Shown here: positions 11,028 to 22,905 of the stretch, piece after piece
Numbering within the stretch: the first letter of the stretch is position 1
Layout of the letters: the number at the start of each line of letters is the position of its first letter
NCBI GenBank assembly: GCA_907165275.2
Contig: OU015655.1
Location: 1,376,501 to 1,440,500 of the forward strand
Direction: 5' to 3'
Length of the DNA: 64,000 bases
From: Zygaena filipendulae
Lineage: Eukaryota > Arthropoda > Insecta > Lepidoptera > Zygaenidae
The notes under the pieces: generated by a model
What the model was told of the DNA's origin: nothing
The model's database searches: none
Seen by the model: the letters and a program-made list of their open reading frames with translations, nothing else
Position numbers and translations under genes: made by a program

Positions 11028-11333
11028 ATAGTATATAATAAAAATGAATCGCCGAATGTGTTGCTAAGCGCATAACTTCCAAACGACTGCACCAAATTGG
11101 ATAATTGTTTTTTTTTGTGTTCGTTATTGTCAGGACAAGGTTTATACAAAAGAAGTTTGGAGTTCCTGCGGGAATTCCGAAACTCATGCGGATGAATCTC
11201 CAAAACGGTTGGACCAATATTGACGGGACTTTCACTGCTAATTAGCTGGTGTTATAAGGAATACATTAGGCTACTTTGGAGTTCCTGCGGGAATTCCGCA
11301 ACTCACGCGTGTGAAACCGCGGGGCACAGCTAG
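11028..11333 (+). mobile_element. Helitron, composite of two 3' ends
   Basis: Begins with the 'aaaaatgaatcgcc' subfamily 5' end. A first TTCCTGCGGGAATTCCG box at 11,163 is followed without CTAG by a second body and box at 11,283, then GGGGCACAGCTAG at 11,333. It looks like a younger body joined onto a truncated one. Confidence 0.75.
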
Positions 11334-11469
11334 TTATAGTATAAATTGGTACATTATTCTGATGCAAACTGGTGAAGAGCGCAGCTAGACATGACCGCTG
11401 TCGTTTCGTGCGGCTCAGCCCAACCATACTAAACAGGTGCTTATAGGTAGGTATATCATTTATCAAACT

Positions 11470-13285
11470 TATGAAATTAATGTTACGAGTGTATTATATT
11501 GCTTTAAGTAAGCATTTCTTGTATCAAAAAGGTGTTCACTCTTGCACAGATTTAGAGGACCGTGAAAAAATGACAAAAAAACTATTAATGAATTAGAACC
11601 ACCCACCTACCATAGTACAATTAATAATTTGTTGCAATACTGTAGAATTGTCATCAAAAATTGGTATTTGCCGTATTCTACAATAGGTATACACCTATGT
11701 TATTCTACTGCCGATTTTTTAAACATTTTATTGTAACAACATATTTAATCTCAGAAGCGAAGCGATATGGACCCACTCGGTATTTTGTGTCTATGATCGA
11801 TGATAGACTATGTAAATACAACAAGACGGTGTATTTTTTTGGTTATTAAAAAAATTAAAAAGAAAATCTCAATCTAGCAGCAAATATAAATGCTTAGATT
11901 ATTAAAAAAAAAAAACAAGTAAAACGGTAATTTTTTAACATGTACTTGTTACTGTCAAGAGCAGGTATTTGTGGCTTTGACAGCGAGGGCGTCGGCTAAT
12001 GTCGTCGATGTACTTTTTATTTTCTTTAAGAACAAGGTTTATGCCTTATCCTGACAATAACGAACACAACATTATTTGTTTCGTTTGTTTACTAACTTTA
12101 CAAACAGATTTTGAGTGGAATAAGCCGCTTTTTGTCCCTTTGTTTGTTCGCAGATGTTGATGGGGGTTTCTCAGTTTTCACTGTCATTTACACTATTTCT
12201 TCCGGAATATTTATTTGTATAGAGTTCCCAGAGGAACCGCGAAACACGAGCGGGCGACACGGCAAATACTAGATATTAGGGTTAAAATATCAAATAAAAA
12301 CCCGTTCATCCTATACCTACGGAGATAAAAAAATACACATACATACAGACAAACATTATCAGATAATTATTAACTCACAATTTTTACTGTCAGATATTAG
12401 GTATTATTATATTATATCGGTCTCAATGTTGTTGATCAATTTTGGATTTCTTTTGTAAATTCATAATTATTCGAAAAATCAATAAATAATAATGTAATAA
12501 TTGATTTATCAGTATGTATACCTACATCGTATGTGTCCGTAATCACTACAACATCAATCAAGTATTATGTACCAATGCGTTTATAACATACACTTTTACA
12601 TAAAACCGTACCTACGCATCAAATGTTTTTGTTGCTCGGTAATCAAAAATAAAATGAAAAATCCCTCTACTGGTAAACCACCCGCAGTGAAATTGCTAGA
12701 ACAATAATACAAAACACAGCCTCCTGTATAATAAAGCTCGCCATGAACCAATATACCAGCAAAAGCTTGCGGACGCATTTTTCCAATGTTTCTACTGCAT
12801 TTCTAAGTGCTGCAGCGAAGAAATTTTTCATTCGAGCAGCTTCAAAGAAAATATAAACAAAAGAGAAAGAATAAAATAAATAAATGCAACAACCTCTTAA
12901 TGAAAATAGCTAGGATATTATTGAAGTGAAACTACTTTGTTTACGAGAGGGACAAACATTTTCGCGAGTTACGTATATGTGTTACGTATAACTGTGAATT
13001 TAATATTATGTGTTTAGCTCTTGCATTATGTTTTAATTTATTTTTTAATTAGTATGAGCCGTGGTGGCTGCATGAATAGACTCCGTTCCAGTAGTGAAAG
13101 ATGTCAGGCTGTTCTTTTAATTATGGTTAGTGTCAAAGTCCAATGAAGGAGGTAAAGACATTGATGTAAAAAAAACTGGTAAAGTAGAAGTCTCCCTTCC
13201 ACTGCGTCTTTTCATTCGGTATACCTACAGAAACCGGTGATGGGCGGTGACGTATATACACTGCATAGGTATCCTTAGACTAAAA
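11470..13285. other. Unassigned AT-rich DNA
   Basis: No ORF, RNA gene or clear repeat end. A degenerate Helitron-like 'gagttcccagaggaaccg' lies at 12,222-12,240. Short frames at 11,661 and 12,596 carry no family signal. Confidence 0.4.
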
Positions 13286-13299
13286 AACCAATTCCTCGA

Positions 13300-13568
13300 G
13301 CTCGTCTGTCTGTCTGTCTGTTTGGATATTTTATGCGTGCTGTCATAATAACATGTAATTATATTGACGTCAAAAAGAGTCATATGGGCCTTTGGATAAA
13401 GGATTTGACTTTGACTTTGATAAACTCAAAAACTACTGAAGGGATTTTCATGTGATTTTCACCAATAGATAATGATTCAGGAGAAAGGTTTACACGGACC
13501 TATTGGTTATCCTGAAATTCCCGCGAGAACTCCGAAATTGTCGCGGGTGAAACTGCGGGAACAGCTAG
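13300..13568 (+). mobile_element. Helitron interrupted by a retroposon
   Basis: A (CTGT)n tract at 13,303-13,321 precedes the inserted TTTGAC-tailed retroposon. The body resumes with 'aaactcaaaaactactgaaggg', then CCCGCGAGAACTCC, and ends CTGCGGGAACAGCTAG at 13,568. Confidence 0.75.
13324..13425 (+). mobile_element. Retroposon 3' end with TTTGAC tail, copy 2
   Basis: Matches 1,020-1,131 in order and tail. It sits inside a Helitron body between the (CTGT)n tract and 'aaactcaaaaactactg', so it inserted after the Helitron. Confidence 0.6.
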
Positions 13569-13570
13569 TA

Positions 13571-13766
13571 ATATTGAAAAGAGGAAATATTTGTATTTTT
13601 GTATGTTTGTAACGAATAAACTCAGAAACAACTGGACCAAGCTCGAAAATTCTTATACTTAGCTATATGAAGCTACTATAGTCCTGAGTGACATAGGGTA
13701 CTTTTTGTCCCGATTTTTCCACGGAACTGCAAAATTAGCGCGGATGAAACCGCGCGAAACAGTTAG
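13571..13766 (+). mobile_element. Helitron with mutated end (TTAG)
   Basis: Directly follows the preceding copy. Body 'aactcagaaacaactggacc', 'cctgagtgacatagggtac', then the hairpin and GAAACAGTTAG, where the usual CTAG reads TTAG. Degenerate. Confidence 0.7.
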
Positions 13767-13951
13767 TAACATAATATAAAGCAGCTGCAAATCGAATTTA
13801 AATAACGGCAGGTCGCTTTCCGCCATTTTCGTAGCCAGAATCCATACTAAAATGTTAGATAACCAAACCCTTGCGATTACGTTCGCTTGAATAAGCTCTC
13901 GCTTATTTCGGCCGCAAACCTAAACTGCCCCCTTAATCAAGTCGACATTCT

Positions 13952-14303
13952 ACAACGTGTTAATGAATTAATTGAAAACCTGATACACCCCATTTAAAAA
14001 AATCAACAATAATATTATGATTCAAATATAAGTATTTTATGTCGAAAAAATTTATACTTTAAAAGTTATTCAACATTAGTTTGGAGGTGACCTATCTACG
14101 AAATTCCAAGCGCTACGCCCGCGCCTACCGGTTCGATATTTTTCTGCGGGCGGTGTACGCGCCAAATATTGTATTATAAATAATTAAGACATGGGCTTAT
14201 AAAATTTAATCAATATAACCTATATTAAAACAGTGCGATCGATTCACTAGTTGATTCTGCGCAAACTACTTTCTAGTTTTTAGTTAATTCATTAACACGT
14301 TGT
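13952..14303. mobile_element. TA-flanked MITE 'CAACGTGTTAATGAATTAA', copy 1
   Basis: About 25-bp inverted ends (CAACGTGTTAATGAATTAA and its complement), each preceded or followed by TA, enclose a GC-rich core with 'aattccaagcgctacgcccgc'. The TA target site suggests mobilisation by a Tc1/mariner-type transposase. Copy 2, inverted, is at 19,044-19,391. Confidence 0.8.
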
Positions 14304-14639
14304 ATAATAAACGTTAATGCTAAAAAATTAAGGTCGACGACGAGTCGTCATGTCACGTGGTCACGTAAAATCGTCCAATAAAAAGTCCAGTTTTGCTTAA
14401 CCACGTGACATAACGATTCCGTTCCCAAGTTTTCTATGCGTTATCGATTATTATTATAGATTGTCAACTTGGCTAGGGGGGCTGATGCAGTTAGGTTAAT
14501 ACAGTAAGCGATTTTAGTCGCCACAGGATATATTATTACGTCTTAGGTACGCAAAGTAAACAGTAGGTACATAATTATGTACCTATATTTTACGAAGTTT
14601 GTGAATAGGCTGTTTGAGTAAATTTTCCTTTCCAGTCCG

Positions 14640-15205
14640 GCCTGTAGATTCATAAAAAATATTAGACGCATATTTTTTTCTTTTTTTGCTCGAGCAAAAA
14701 ATTACGGAGACATGTTGAGTTGAAATGTCGCGTGATGTCACATGCAGGTACAGTTTTTACCTGCATTAGACGACACGAGCCCTCACTCCTAAACTTTAAT
14801 GCGCTTTATTCAAGTATATTTTCATTAATGGGGATGTGGACTACTTTTGAAAATCAAAATTCTAATTAGTCCGTCAGTTAGAAAATAAAAAAAAACAATA
14901 GACACGTATTTTTTGCTTTTTTAAATAAATTAAAATATATAGAGATGAAGCGCATTAAAGTTTAGGGTGAGGGGGTCGTGACGTCACTAACCGCTAAAAC
15001 CGCCATACAAACTGTCCGAATAGTGACGTCACGCGAAATTTCAACTCAATATATCGCCGTTATTATTTGATTACGTAAAAAAAGAAAAAATACGTGTCCA
15101 ATATTTTTTAATGATCTACAGGACGGACTAAAAAATAAAAATTAGTCAACATGCCCATTAGAAAAAGCAAAATATACGTGTCTATTATTTTTTTACTGAC
15201 GGCCT
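14640..15205. mobile_element. Older GGGCATGTGGACTA MITE, split by a younger sibling
   Basis: The outer halves carry diverged family sequence: 'ccggcctgtagattcataaaaaatatta' in parts and the core 'gttgagttgaaatgtcgcgtgatgtca' on the left; 'gaaaaagcaaaatatacgtgtctatt' and 'ctgacggcc' on the right. Confidence 0.65.
14830..15156. mobile_element. MITE 'GGGCATGTGGACTA', inner copy
   Basis: Ends GGGGATGTGGACTA and TAGTCAACATGCCC, flanked by ATTA on both sides once an AT is counted with the element. The core has paired TGACGTCA-type words, 'gtgacgtcactaaccgc' and 'gaatagtgacgtcacgcg'. About 327 bp, non-coding. Siblings are at 21,181, 23,549, 51,313, 53,410, 57,344 and 63,908. Confidence 0.85.
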
Positions 15206-15529
15206 ATGTAATAATAAAATAATGTATGTATTATACCTACCTAGTTAGCTTGGGTTCTTTTCCACGATAAAAGCGAAGTGTGCTATAAATGATGTTGTTC
15301 TCTTTATTTAACTTCTCATCTTGTTTTTTGTTTTGAAACAAATAAAATAAACAAAACAACTAGGTATAATTTTATTAGTTTTATTTAACTTTCATCTTGT
15401 CTTTTTGTTTCGAAACAACAAATAGAAACCAATCAAATATTATTAGTATATTCATTGTTTAAGTTATTCATTAATCCTTTCATTTTTTTTTTACAATATC
15501 TATTGGCAATTTTTGAATTTTTCTATCTA

Positions 15530-15803
15530 TACCTACATATGAATAAAATTTAAGTGTCTGTTTGTAATGTCACAAAATGTTATCTTTTTATTTACTATAG
15601 GTGCCTATGCACATTACAGCAAATACCTAAGTCAAAAATGAAACAACCAATTCTTAAAATTTTTATCGGTCTGTCTTTTTGTTCCGGCGATTCTCCGAAA
15701 TTCGTTTCAATCGATTTTAACATGATTATTTTTACCTATTGAAATATATTTGTTGCTGGGGGAATTCCGAAAAAATGCAAGTGAAAACGCAGGGCACAGC
15801 TAG
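15530..15803 (+). mobile_element. Degenerate Helitron
   Basis: 5' end near TCTATACCTACATATGAATA; 3' end AACGCAGGGCACAGCTAG at 15,803. The hairpin arm is altered (GCAAGTGAAAACGC). Confidence 0.7.
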
Positions 15804-15804
15804 T

Positions 15805-16868
15805 AACAAATAATAAAGTTACAATAGCCGTGCAACTTTAATGTCAATTAGCTGTGGCCTACAGCTGCACCCGTGCGCTAGGTATATAGGCGTGTGTTTA
15901 GAATTGAATTTTAAATGAACTACGGCAGGCACTGAACCAACTATTATGTTCTAAAAATAATATTAAAATTACTCTCTATCTAGTTATATGTCAAAGATAT
16001 TTAACACACTTCTACTACACTTAATATTATAAAGAGTTTGTAATTAAGTGTGGATTTAGAGTATAAACTCCCGACCGATTCTGAGTTTTTTTTTTAATAA
16101 AAAACTACACTAGGTATGCCTTTTATCTCCCAACAACGAGTTCCCGCGGGAAAACCGAGAATTATCAGTTACCCAAGTATTTTGCGACCATGCATGCAAG
16201 AGATGAGTAGGCTTGCTCTGCCTACTGCACGAGGAGAGCACAGTGACGTATGGTAACTTTTGTATTGTCCAAACAAAAAGGCGAAAAAACAGACTAATCA
16301 CCAAGCTATTGTATGACGTAACTTTACAATACATCGCTGGTTTATTGTTGATGGAAAAAGTACGGTGTTAAGCTACCAGATGAAGCTGAAATGAAGCGAC
16401 CATGCGGCCGGGGAGCCTGCCTAGTAGTGCCGCTATGTTTTTGGCACTCGACCTGATTTTCAACTCATCAGTGTAACGTTACATTCGGGTTAATTTACGT
16501 ATGAATTACATACTGGGGCAATCTATTTTTTTGGCTTGTTTCGTGCCTTTCGGTGCCAAAAAACTATACGGAATCGTTATGGGTCCCTTTGTAATGGAAA
16601 GTCTCAGTTACAAGCACTTTTGTGAATCTCTCGTTCTTATTTTTAGGTTCTTATGCTTGTTTTTTGCCGTTTGGGCATAGTTGAAGTTGGAAATTAGCTT
16701 CTTACCACAAAAAAACATGATTTTGGTAACGATTTAAATTAGAGTGCAATAGACTGACCAATCGAGGTCTATTCGTTTTAGGTGCAGTTGTGAAACCGTT
16801 GGTATATTAAGTAAAATATACTAATAAAATCCATAACAATATTAAAATCAATAACAATTAAAGCGAAT
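15805..16868. other. Unassigned DNA with a Helitron scrap
   Basis: A fragment 'ttatctcc...gagttcccgcggg' lies at 16,122-16,150. The segment 16,380-16,700 has slightly higher GC but no frame or splice pattern I can support. Confidence 0.4.
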
Positions 16869-16869
16869 G

Positions 16870-17060
16870 GACTTGATTTTTTGTGTTGTTTAATGTTTAT
16901 TTGTTACAGATAAACTCGAAATCAACTCAACAGATTTAAAACATTCTTTCAGTTATAGAAAGCTAGTGTTCCCGAGTGGCATAGGATATTTTTTATCCTG
17001 GAATCACCACGGTAACTTCGAAACCAACGGGACTGAAGCCGTGGCCCTACAACTAATATT
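16870..17060 (+). mobile_element. Degenerate Helitron
   Basis: 'cttgattttttgtg', 'aaactcgaaatcaactcaacag', 'gaaagctagtgttcccgagtggcatagg' in parts, 'tttttatcctgg'. The final hairpin reads GGGACTGAAGCCGTGGCCCT and CTAG is lost. Confidence 0.6.
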
Positions 17061-17099
17061 TTTTATATTCATGGATTACGAGTACATTAGCTATCTTGT

Positions 17100-17135
17100 T
17101 TGAATAAATCTTTCTTTTCTTTTCTTTCTTTTCTA
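17100..17135. repeat. (TTTTC)n retroposon tail
   Basis: TTTGAATAAATCTTTCTTTTC followed by more TTTTC units. It resembles the tails at 7,648 and 51,664 and is probably the 3' end of a short retroposon. Confidence 0.55.
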
Positions 17136-17383
17136 TCTGAAGCTGTCGATATCCTTAGAAAAATCCAGTATGCAACTACATTTGGCAACGCCGTGTGGCA
17201 CAAATGTCCGCACATAGTGTATGTAGGTATATTGTATAGTGAACGTCATTATATGAAGTGTCAGCCTTGAAAACTTGGGCGAAACCTCGCCGGGGTATGT
17301 AAATAGATAATTATGTAAGTATGGGTTAGGTATAGTAACTACTATTCAATACTTAATTTGAATTACAAAATTTTGCAAAGTGC

Positions 17384-17647
17384 ATATCGTCGCTGCGCGT
17401 GCAAATCCGCGTAAGAGCAACTTGTAAAGACCGCGTACTTGCTTTTTGACAGGGGGAAGAAAAAACTTAATATCTCGGCGACTTCAATTCTTATTACCGA
17501 CTGAACTTAACAGATTGTGCTTTACAACTTTCTTTATTGGAAAATAACTTAAATTTACTCGATTTTTTCTTAGATTTTGTACAAGGTCACTTATTAGAAC
17601 TTTGCGCGTTTTACTCTTACGCGGATTCGCACGCGCAGCGACGATAT
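17384..17647. mobile_element. MITE with GC-rich 34-bp ends
   Basis: Left end ATATCGTCGCTGCGCGTGC continues AAATCCGCGTAAGAG. The right end is its near-perfect complement CTCTTACGCGGATTCGCACG, ending at 17,647. 264 bp, AT-rich centre, non-coding. Confidence 0.75.
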
Positions 17648-17845
17648 GGGATATACTGCATTATTATATAATAATGTAGGTATATTCTCAATCCCTCCCA
17701 CGCATAAGGCGTATCGATATTATGACAAGTTTTCAGTAGGTAATTTAATTTATGTGATTACTAAAAATTTAGTATAAATTCTTAGTTCCTCTCTAGCTTT
17801 AAATTAAAAGTATCTCTATATCTTGATTAGTTAAACACTATTTAC

Positions 17846-17995
17846 TAAATAATAATAATAATAATAATCATTTATTTGCATAAGACATTGTTCTAAAAGA
17901 TGGGTACATTGTTAATTTTGATTAAGTTCTAATGTCTAGTCATTGAGTGACATGCAAAATATATTAAATTCAATCAATTCATCATCATAAAAATA
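17846..17995 (-). mobile_element. Retroposon with (ATT)n tail, copy 1
   Basis: (AAT)n followed by 'catttatttgcataagacattg' and 'gagtgacat-caaaat'. The same order occurs at 54,090-54,230. On the minus strand this is a retroposon 3' end. Confidence 0.6.
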
Positions 17996-18035
17996 ATTTT
18001 AATTCAAAATCTCTATTACAATAGTCATTAACAAT

Positions 18036-18219
18036 CTAGCTTTGCCCCGCGGTTTCAGTCGCGTGAGTTTCGGAATTCCCGCAGGAACTATTTTTTTCTA
18101 AAATAAAAGTAGCCCATAAGTTACTCCTTGTAACATCACCTATCTGCCAGTGAAATTCCTGTTAAAATCGGTCCAGCCGTTTCAGAGATTAGCCGGAACA
18201 AACAGACAGACAATAGATA
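18036..18219 (-). mobile_element. Non-autonomous Helitron, minus strand
   Basis: Reversed 3' end CTAGCTTTGCCCCGCGG at 18,036, then GGAATTCCCGCAGGAAC, 'aaatcggtccagccgtttcag' in parts, and (CAGA)n. It abuts the CACTG-type element at 18,220. Confidence 0.75.
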
Positions 18220-18780
18220 TACTGCAGAGAAAAATTTGACAACTGTTTTTATATTGTGTGAAATCACATTGTTCTGACAAATTACATCAACTTTACTTTA
18301 TTGATTGGTAAAATTACTGTTTCATTGTGTAAATCACAATGCTGAGTCAATTTACACAAACTTTGGTTAGATTTACCTATATTTTCTTTAATTTTAATGA
18401 CGATTTTCCTGAATTCTACTTATAATCAAAGTAAAATTACATAATTGCGTACTTTTTCAGATTTTATGTAACATTAAGTTCTATTTTGGCAATTTTACAC
18501 ATTTTTAAAGTAAAGTTACATATTTTTTATGTATTGCCCCGGTGGAAACCCAAACCCATGTGTAAAAATACGAATATTTCTGTAATTAAACACATTTTAG
18601 TTACTATTACATAAATTTACACTGAAATTACAAAAAAATATGAAATTTCGAAGAAAATATGTAAAATAAACGAAAATTATGTACTTTGCCACAATTTTAT
18701 TTACTTTTACATTTTTTTGGGCACTTTCTACAGGTTTATGTAAATTTTTTTCATGTAAAATTACATAATTTTTAACAGTG
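18220..18780. mobile_element. Small CACTG-ended element with TTACA/TGTAA array
   Basis: Left end ACTGCAGAGAAAAATTTG; right end TTTTTAACAGTG at 18,780. TAT lies on both sides, a possible 3-bp duplication. The AT-rich interior is packed with GTAAAATTAC, TTTACAC and TGTAAATTT words in both orientations. Short ends plus crowded subterminal words fit CACTA/CMC elements (family knowledge). The left end matches that at 26,601. No ORF. Confidence 0.6.
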
Positions 18781-19043
18781 TATGTAAGTACCGTATATTA
18801 TACTGTCATATGCATTTAGTGAAAAGCTGTTAATTTTGAATTACAAACAGACACTTCAATTTTATTTCTGTGTGTAGATGTAAAGATTTTAATTTAGAGA
18901 TGTATGTATATTGTATAGAGCTTATAGTCGTAACTACAATGAGCTAAAGATCAGATTTTCATTAAAAATGTGGTTGAGACTTTTGGCGACATTCAAAAAA
19001 ACGAACTCGATGTGGCCTTATCATAGATATTAATCACCGATAT

Positions 19044-19391
19044 ACAACGTGTTAATGAATTAACTGAAGACTAGAAAGTAGTTTGCCCAGAATCGACTAG
19101 CGAATCAATCGCACTATGTTTTAATATAGGTTATATTTTTTTCATTTTAACTAGCCCATGTTTAAATTATTTATAATACAATATTAGGCGCGTACGCCGC
19201 CCGCAGCAAAAAAACTCGATCCGGTAGGCGCGGGCGTAGCGCTTGGAATTTCGTAGATAGGTCACCTCCAAACTAATGTTGAATAACTTTTAAAGTATAA
19301 ATTTTTTCGACATGAAATATTTTAATCATATTATTGTTTATTTTTTTAAATGGGGTGTATCAGGTTTTCAGTTAATTCATTAACACGTTGT
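19044..19391. mobile_element. TA-flanked MITE 'CAACGTGTTAATGAATTAA', copy 2
   Basis: Same ends as 13,952-14,303, with the core inverted ('gcgggcgtagcgcttggaattt'). 348 bp, flanked by TA. Non-coding. Confidence 0.8.
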
Positions 19392-19606
19392 ATAAGTAGG
19401 TTAAAACATACATAATATGTACATATAGGTACAATACACACACCACTATTTATTTAATTACCTGGGGAATAAGACCACTCCTCATGAAGTAATACTATTT
19501 TAAACTTACATCTAATATGAATATGTATCTTTATTTAAAGTATCATATTATAATTTCGTCCGTTTAGAAACATTTCCATCGAAAACTTATATCATATTAT
19601 ATTAGA

Positions 19607-19821
19607 CTAGCTGTGCCCCGCGGTTTCACCCGCGGTAATTTCAGAATTCCCGCGGGAGTTCCGCGATAAAAAGTACCCTATGTGTTAATCTGATGTACTT
19701 ATAAACTATATTATTGTAAAGTTTCGTTTAAATCCATTCAGTAGTTTTTGCGTGAAAGAGTAACAAACATCCATCCATCCATACATACTTACAAACTTTC
19801 GCGTTTATAACATTAGTAGGA
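19607..19821 (-). mobile_element. Full-length Helitron, reference copy
   Basis: CTAGCTGTGCCCCGCGG to ATTAGTAGGA, both termini intact, between A and T. Contains TTTTTGCGTGAAAGAGTAAC and (ATCC)n. 215 bp and uninterrupted: the best template for judging the split copy at 3,628. Confidence 0.9.
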
Positions 19822-20320
19822 TATTATTTATTTAGTTAAAAAGTTTAGGTACCACTCGGGTATTCGAATGCAACGTTGTGTCAAAATTTCCATGCAAGTA
19901 ATTGGTAAATAACGTTTTGGAACATTTATATACGATTTCATTCATTCAAAGATGTAAAGATAAAAATTCACACTGTTACCGTGTAGCTACATGGTAACGT
20001 GATATTGACTGAAAATGTTGACCATTAGAAAGAATTGGTGCCCTCTAACAGTTCTCCTGGGACAGTATTATTGCGAGGGTGTGTTCCACGCCTCTATTCT
20101 GCCCACGAAAAACAACGCCGCTTGCCTCCCACCTCGTTAAGAATCCCTCCAGATATTGTTTGATAAATAATTAAAAGGGGTTAAATTAAGCGAAAAACAC
20201 AAAAACACGCCATGTATTTTTCCATTTCAAACAAGTCAATATTAACGAAGCTCTGTCAAAACAACCTTTTCTATTCTATATCAAATTTTTGTGAATCACT
20301 CATTATTAAGTTATAGTCGC

Positions 20321-20400
20321 CGCGTCGTTAAAGTGCCCGCAGGATATCTGGGGTAAAAAGTACCCAGTGTCACTCGAGAACACTGTGGCTTCCTATAAAG
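20321..20400 (-). mobile_element. Helitron scrap
   Basis: 'agtgcccgcaggatatctgggg', 'aaaaagtaccc' and 'actgtggcttcctat' follow the order of the minus-strand body. Both ends are missing. Confidence 0.45.
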
Positions 20401-21180
20401 TTTATCTAAAGAGTTTATCCGTTAAAAATAAGCACACGTAACCTCATAAGCCTTCTCTTGCTGCCTCCCCGAAAATCAAATCTTTTCTCTTTATATATAG
20501 TATTGGTATAGATATGCATTTTGCGATAAAACAGCAGCGATATAATACTTTTGATTGTTTTTATATCAAGAAATTTAAAGTATTTTTTTCATACGCATTA
20601 AAACTCCTATTGGCCGTCGCGCCAGGAATGTGTATTTTTTTTATTTTTTATTTATTTACTTCATACGTGAATGCGAAATTGGTCAGCGTTAGTAGAATCG
20701 GGGTGCAGGGCTTTCGTCGTTTCCCGCCGAACCCCAGCGGAAAGTTGTTGCGGCGCCGATGTTAAAAGGCAACGCGTCCGTATTTCATGAAACCGCGGAG
20801 TTTCAAAGTTTCAACATTAAAAGAGAATTTGAGTGTTATGGAAAAGTACAAAAAAAAAGCTCTACCGTTTCATCAACTTTGTATGTCTACAGTTGTCGAG
20901 CATTCTACGTAAGTATTGCGTTAGATGGAAATGAGTAGGTACTTAAACTTATACGTTTTTAAATTGAAAACTTATAGGTAGGTATGTATTTTGAATAAAA
21001 TTTCAATTTTAATAGATACGTACGGTGACGAATCGGCCATGGGTGAAATGAAATCTAAATCTAAAAAAATTTTCAAATATTATATTGAAATGCACTTTAT
21101 ACTAGGTACATACTATTTTGTTTATAGAAACTAATTCATGAATCATGACCTCTTATAAAGACTTCAAATATAACGCGAAC
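20401..21180. other. Unassigned, with a GC-rich 110-bp patch
   Basis: The patch at 20,690-20,800 (GGCGCCG, CCGCGG) stands out from AT-rich surroundings but has no convincing coding frame. The 83-codon plus ORF over it has no family signal. Confidence 0.4.
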
Positions 21181-21509
21181 AATGGGCATGTTGACTAATT
21201 TTTATTTTTTAGTCCGTCTGTAGATTATTAAAAAATATTGGACACGTATTTTTTCTTTTTTTACGTAATCAAAAAATAACGACGATATATTGAGTTGAAA
21301 TTTCGCGTGACGTCACTATTCTGTCAGTTTGTATGGCGGTTTTAGTGGTTAGTGACGTCACGACCCCCTCACCCTCAACTTTAATGCGCTTTATCTCTGT
21401 ATATTTTAATTTATTAGAAAAAGCAAAAAATACGTGTCTATTGATTTTTTATTTTCTAACTGACGGACTAATTAGAATTTTGATTTTCAAAAGTAGTCCA
21501 CTTCCTATT
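21181..21509. mobile_element. MITE 'GGGCATGTGGACTA'
   Basis: Ends GGGCATGTTGACTA and TAGTCCACTTCC. Same core as 14,830 but reversed. 329 bp. The 88-codon plus frame at 21,333 is a reading of this repeat. Confidence 0.85.
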
Positions 21510-21669
21510 GTGCACATTTTTAGTCCAATGAATACGTTATTTTACTTAAATCCGATGAGCTTTGAGAAAAGAAATAATCGGAAGTATAAAAATGTGTAAA
21601 AATACATAATATATTCCGGTATATGGTGTGGCCAGCGCAGCGCACTCTTTTACAACTTATTTGATAGAG

Positions 21670-21825
21670 TAGCTGTTCGGAGTTCCTGCGGGAATTCCGG
21701 GATAAAAAGTACCCTATGTCCTTCTCTGTATCCTTGGCAACGTGTTTGCAAAACTTCGTGGTGGTCGGTTGAGCCGTGAAGCCGTGAAAGTGTAACAAAC
21801 AAACTCACTTTCGCATAATATATAT
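21670..21825 (-). mobile_element. Helitron, minus strand, 3' end truncated
   Basis: 'tagctgttcggagttcctgcggg' shows the reversed 3' end with the hairpin deleted, then GATAAAAAGTACCCTATGTC and TTGGCAACGTG. Followed directly by another minus copy. Confidence 0.7.
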
Positions 21826-21827
21826 TA

Positions 21828-22039
21828 CTAGCTGTTCTCCGCGGTTTCACCCGTGATAAGTTCGGAGTTCCCGCGGGAATTCCGGGATAAAAAGTACCCT
21901 ATGAACTTCCCTATACCCTTGAAGAAGTGTATGCAAAATTTCGTGGTGATCGCTTAAGCCGTTAAGAATTGAAAGCGTAACAGACAGATAGACAGACAGA
22001 CAGACAGAATTACTTTCGCATTTATAATATCAGTAGGGA
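21828..22039 (-). mobile_element. Full-length Helitron, minus strand
   Basis: CTAGCTGTTCTCCGCGG to AATATCAGTAGGGA. Contains a (CAGA)n tract close to the 5' end. 212 bp. Confidence 0.85.
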
Positions 22040-22453
22040 TTTGTTTGGATTTTGCGCACAGACGTGAGGCCCGAGGGTCCTCAACTTGCGGGTCCCATAG
22101 TATTCTCTACCTCTTGCTTCGTAGCTAAACCGGCACTGTGTAGATCCGTACATAATAATACGTATATATAATATGCAGGTTGCATAGCGCTAAGTGCTGT
22201 ATGTATGTATGATATATATTCGAGTAACTTAAGTAATAGATACCTACGTGGAATGGCATGCAATCAAACAATGTTGTAAACTTAGTTAATGCTGCAACGT
22301 CGGGACACTAATATCGAGCGTCGCATGTTTTAGCATCGAAGTAGGTACTACATGTTGTAAGTATAGTTCAATCTCTGACGTATGACATGGTAAAACATAT
22401 TGTGTTTAAAATCGGCCACAGAAGTGCTTATCTATCTATATCTTCTTATCTTA

Positions 22454-22641
22454 TCTTAATATATATAAATCACGTGTCACGTTGTTTGTCCGCGATAGAC
22501 TCCGAAACTACTGAACGGATTTTGATAAATTTTTGTAACCATTCGTAAAATGGTCCAACTTAAAAGATAGGATAGTTTTTATCCCGGAATTCCCGCGGGA
22601 ACTCCGAAATTACCGCGGATAAAATCGCGGGGGACAGCTAG
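22454..22641 (+). mobile_element. Helitron of the ATCACGTGTCACG subfamily
   Basis: TCTTAATATATATAAATCAC, then GTGTCACGTTGTTTGTCCGC, AACTACTGAACGG, and 3' end CGCGGGGGACAGCTAG at 22,641. Head of a three-copy chain. Confidence 0.9.
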
Positions 22642-22900
22642 TCTAATATATATAAATCACGTGTCACGTTGTTTGTCCGCGATAGACTCAGAAACTACTG
22701 AACGGATTTTGATAAAATTTTGTAATCATTCATAAAATGGTCCAACTTAAAAGATAGGATAGTTTTTATCCCGGAATTCCCGCGGGATCTCTGGAATTAA
22801 TGCGGGGAACTGCTTATCACCGTAAACTACAGCACTTTTTTCCCGGAATTACCGCGGGAACTCCGAAATTACCGCGGATGAAATCGCGGGGGACAGCTAT
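22642..22900 (+). mobile_element. Helitron, same subfamily, directly abutting
   Basis: Starts TCTAATATATATAAATCACG immediately after the previous CTAG. Contains two CCGCGGG boxes because an extra partial 3' module (22,780-22,830) is included. Ends ACAGCTAT, with CTAT in place of CTAG. Confidence 0.85.
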
Positions 22901-22905
22901 ATGTA

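Noticed and set aside
20514..20765. 83-codon plus frame with hydrophobic stretch as a small membrane protein
   Set aside because: Composition reflects AT-rich codons (F, Y, K, L); the GC-rich end is a different sequence type. No further evidence.
21333..21599. 88-codon plus frame as a gene
   Set aside because: It lies across the GGGCATGTGGACTA MITE; the same frame reappears in the copies at 51,517 and 23,481.
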